Assembly (NCBI GenBank): GCA_946412445.1
Contig: CAMKHH010000068.1
Coordinates: forward strand, 1 to 6,729
Direction of reading: 5' to 3'
Length of the DNA stretch: 6,729 nt
Origin: an uncultured Eubacterium sp.
Lineage (GTDB): Bacteria; Bacillota; Clostridia; Lachnospirales; Lachnospiraceae
Each line of letters begins with the position of its first letter. Within the stretch, counting starts at the first letter, position 1. The notes under the pieces were generated by a model that searched no databases, was not told the origin of the DNA, and was given only the letters and a program-made list of their open reading frames with translations. A program made the translations under genes and the position numbers. Shown here piece by piece: positions 5,813 to 6,729 of this stretch.

Positions 5813-5840
5813 AGGTGAATCATGCAGAGCGGAGGATAAT

Positions 5841-6191
5841 ATGGAAGAGCATATATCACATGAAAAACACAGTCATGTATTGGAAGATGGAACGGTAATC
5901 GAACATAAGCATGACCACGTACATGCGCATACGCATCAGAATACAAAGGCTGTGCTGAATCGTCTGTCCCGTGCAATCGGACATCTGGAATCTATAAAGC
6001 GTATGGTGGAGGATGGACGGGACTGCAGCGAGGTTCTGATTCAGCTTTCGGCGGTAAAATCTGCAATTAATAATACAGGGAAGGTCATACTACAGGATCA
6101 TATTGAGCACTGTATTGTGGATGCGGTGGAAAGCGGAGATACAGAAGCACTGGAAGAGTTGAACAAAGCGATTGACAGATTTATAAAGTAG
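5841..6191 (+). CDS. csoR: CsoR/RcnR-family metal-sensing transcriptional repressor with His-rich N-terminus
   Basis: The 116-residue protein carries the all-helical CsoR/DUF156 domain (PF02583) from about residue 36. This family binds promoter DNA as a tetramer and lets go when Cu(I), Ni or sulfur species bind. The Cu-type triad is present as C62, H87 and C91, with 25- and 4-residue spacing identical to Bacillus CsoR (C45, H70, C74). The first 32 residues form an unusual extension with ten histidines (at 4, 7, 10, 12, 22, 24, 26, 28, 30, 32), which could buffer or deliver metal. GGAGG at 5831-5835 supports ATG 5841. The gene sits 28 nt after the glycosylase and 15 nt before mrp. No copper ATPase or chaperone lies in the window, so the target genes and metal are unknown; copper is a guess from the triad. 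Confidence 0.92.
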   Translation: MEEHISHEKHSHVLEDGTVIEHKHDHVHAHTHQNTKAVLNRLSRAIGHLESIKRMVEDGRDCSEVLIQLSAVKSAINNTGKVILQDHIEHCIVDAVESGDTEALEELNKAIDRFIK

Positions 6192-6206
6192 AAAGGAAGG
6201 AAGATA

Positions 6207-6729
6207 ATGGCTAAAGAATGCAGCAGTACATCCTGCAGCAAAGAAAGTTGCGAGGGATGTCCAAGTAAGGCAAAACCGGATTTCCATGTGGATATGAATC
6301 AGTATTCAGATGTGAAGCATGTGATAGGTGTGGTAAGTGGTAAGGGAGGCGTGGGAAAATCTTTTGTCACTGCATCTCTTGCAAATCAAATGGCAAGAAT
6401 GGGCTATCAGGTGGGGATTATGGATGCGGATATTACAGGTCCCTCCATTCCAAAGATGTATGGAATCCATGATTCGGCCAGAGGCGATGATCAGGGGCTG
6501 CGTCCCGGCGAGACGATGAATGGTATTAAGGTTATGTCCGTCAATCTGCTGCTTCCCAATGAAGAAGACCCTGTAATCTGGAGGGGACCTGTTCTGGCTA
6601 ACATGGTGAAACAATTCTGGAGTGATGTGAACTGGGGAGAACTGGATTATCTGTTCGTGGATATGCCTCCCGGAACCGGAGATGTACCGTTGACTGTGTT
6701 CCAGTCACTTCCGGTTGAGGGTATTGTGA
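6207..6729 (+). CDS. mrp: Mrp/NBP35-family Fe-S cluster carrier P-loop ATPase (3' end beyond window)
   Basis: The first 174 codons are visible and the frame is still open at the window edge. Mrp/ApbC/NBP35 proteins bind and transfer Fe-S clusters in the cytosol in a nucleotide-dependent way. The deviant Walker A GKGGVGKS is at 45-52, followed by MDADITGPSIP (72-82), WRGP (125-128) and VDMPPGTGD (151-159, Walker B/switch region). The N-terminus has four cysteines (C5, C10, C15, C18; the last two as CEGC), a Cys-rich head reminiscent of NBP35 rather than of short ApbC. The family's central CxxC should lie beyond the window and is not seen. AAGGAAGG at 6193-6200 supports ATG 6207. It follows the CsoR gene by 15 nt and is probably co-transcribed with it. 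Confidence 0.92.
   Translation, partial: MAKECSSTSCSKESCEGCPSKAKPDFHVDMNQYSDVKHVIGVVSGKGGVGKSFVTASLANQMARMGYQVGIMDADITGPSIPKMYGIHDSARGDDQGLRPGETMNGIKVMSVNLLLPNEEDPVIWRGPVLANMVKQFWSDVNWGELDYLFVDMPPGTGDVPLTVFQSLPVEGIV

Overview
The window looks like a chromosomal stretch from a Gram-positive Clostridia bacterium, most likely Lachnospiraceae. The reasons are moderate GC, strong AGGAGG-type ribosome binding sites, sigma-A-type promoters, ZTP and TPP riboswitches, an ECF-type thiamine transporter and a CsoR repressor. The taxonomic guess is inference from gene content and style, not from a search.

Region 1 (1-2361, + strand) is a purine module. After what may be the last codons of an upstream gene and an unexplained nested inverted repeat, a sigma-A promoter drives a ZTP (pfl) riboswitch with a clear pseudoknot, followed by a T-tract consistent with transcription termination. 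Behind it are two genes for the last two steps of IMP synthesis, carried as separate proteins: a PurO-type IMP cyclohydrolase (322-1035) and a stand-alone AICAR formyltransferase (1075-2253). ZTP is made from the formyltransferase substrate AICAR (ZMP) when 10-formyl-THF is short, so the riboswitch senses the substrate backlog of the enzymes it controls.

Region 2 (2324-4269, - strand) is a thiamine operon. A consensus promoter leads into a TPP riboswitch whose expression platform can mask the ribosome binding site of thiT, the thiamine S-component. An M42-family metallopeptidase gene follows 18 nt later and appears to be co-transcribed. A strong hairpin at 2324-2361 with T and A flanks is shared as a bidirectional terminator with the convergent purine genes.

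Region 3 (4301-6729, + strand) starts from a promoter divergent to thiT. It is a tight run of genes: a GT2 glycosyltransferase, an unrecognised 72-residue protein, a family-6-type uracil/hypoxanthine-DNA glycosylase that overlaps it, a CsoR-family repressor with a His-rich N-terminus, and the first 174 codons of an Mrp/NBP35-type Fe-S P-loop ATPase that runs off the window. Gaps are between -17 and 28 nt, so one transcript is likely, though the functions look mixed.

I found no mobile element, CRISPR array, tRNA or rRNA. The families are largely known. The less explained items are the 48-116 inverted repeat, the TPP-linked M42 peptidase, the 72-residue protein coupled to the DNA glycosylase, and the pairing of a His-rich CsoR with a Cys-rich Mrp protein.
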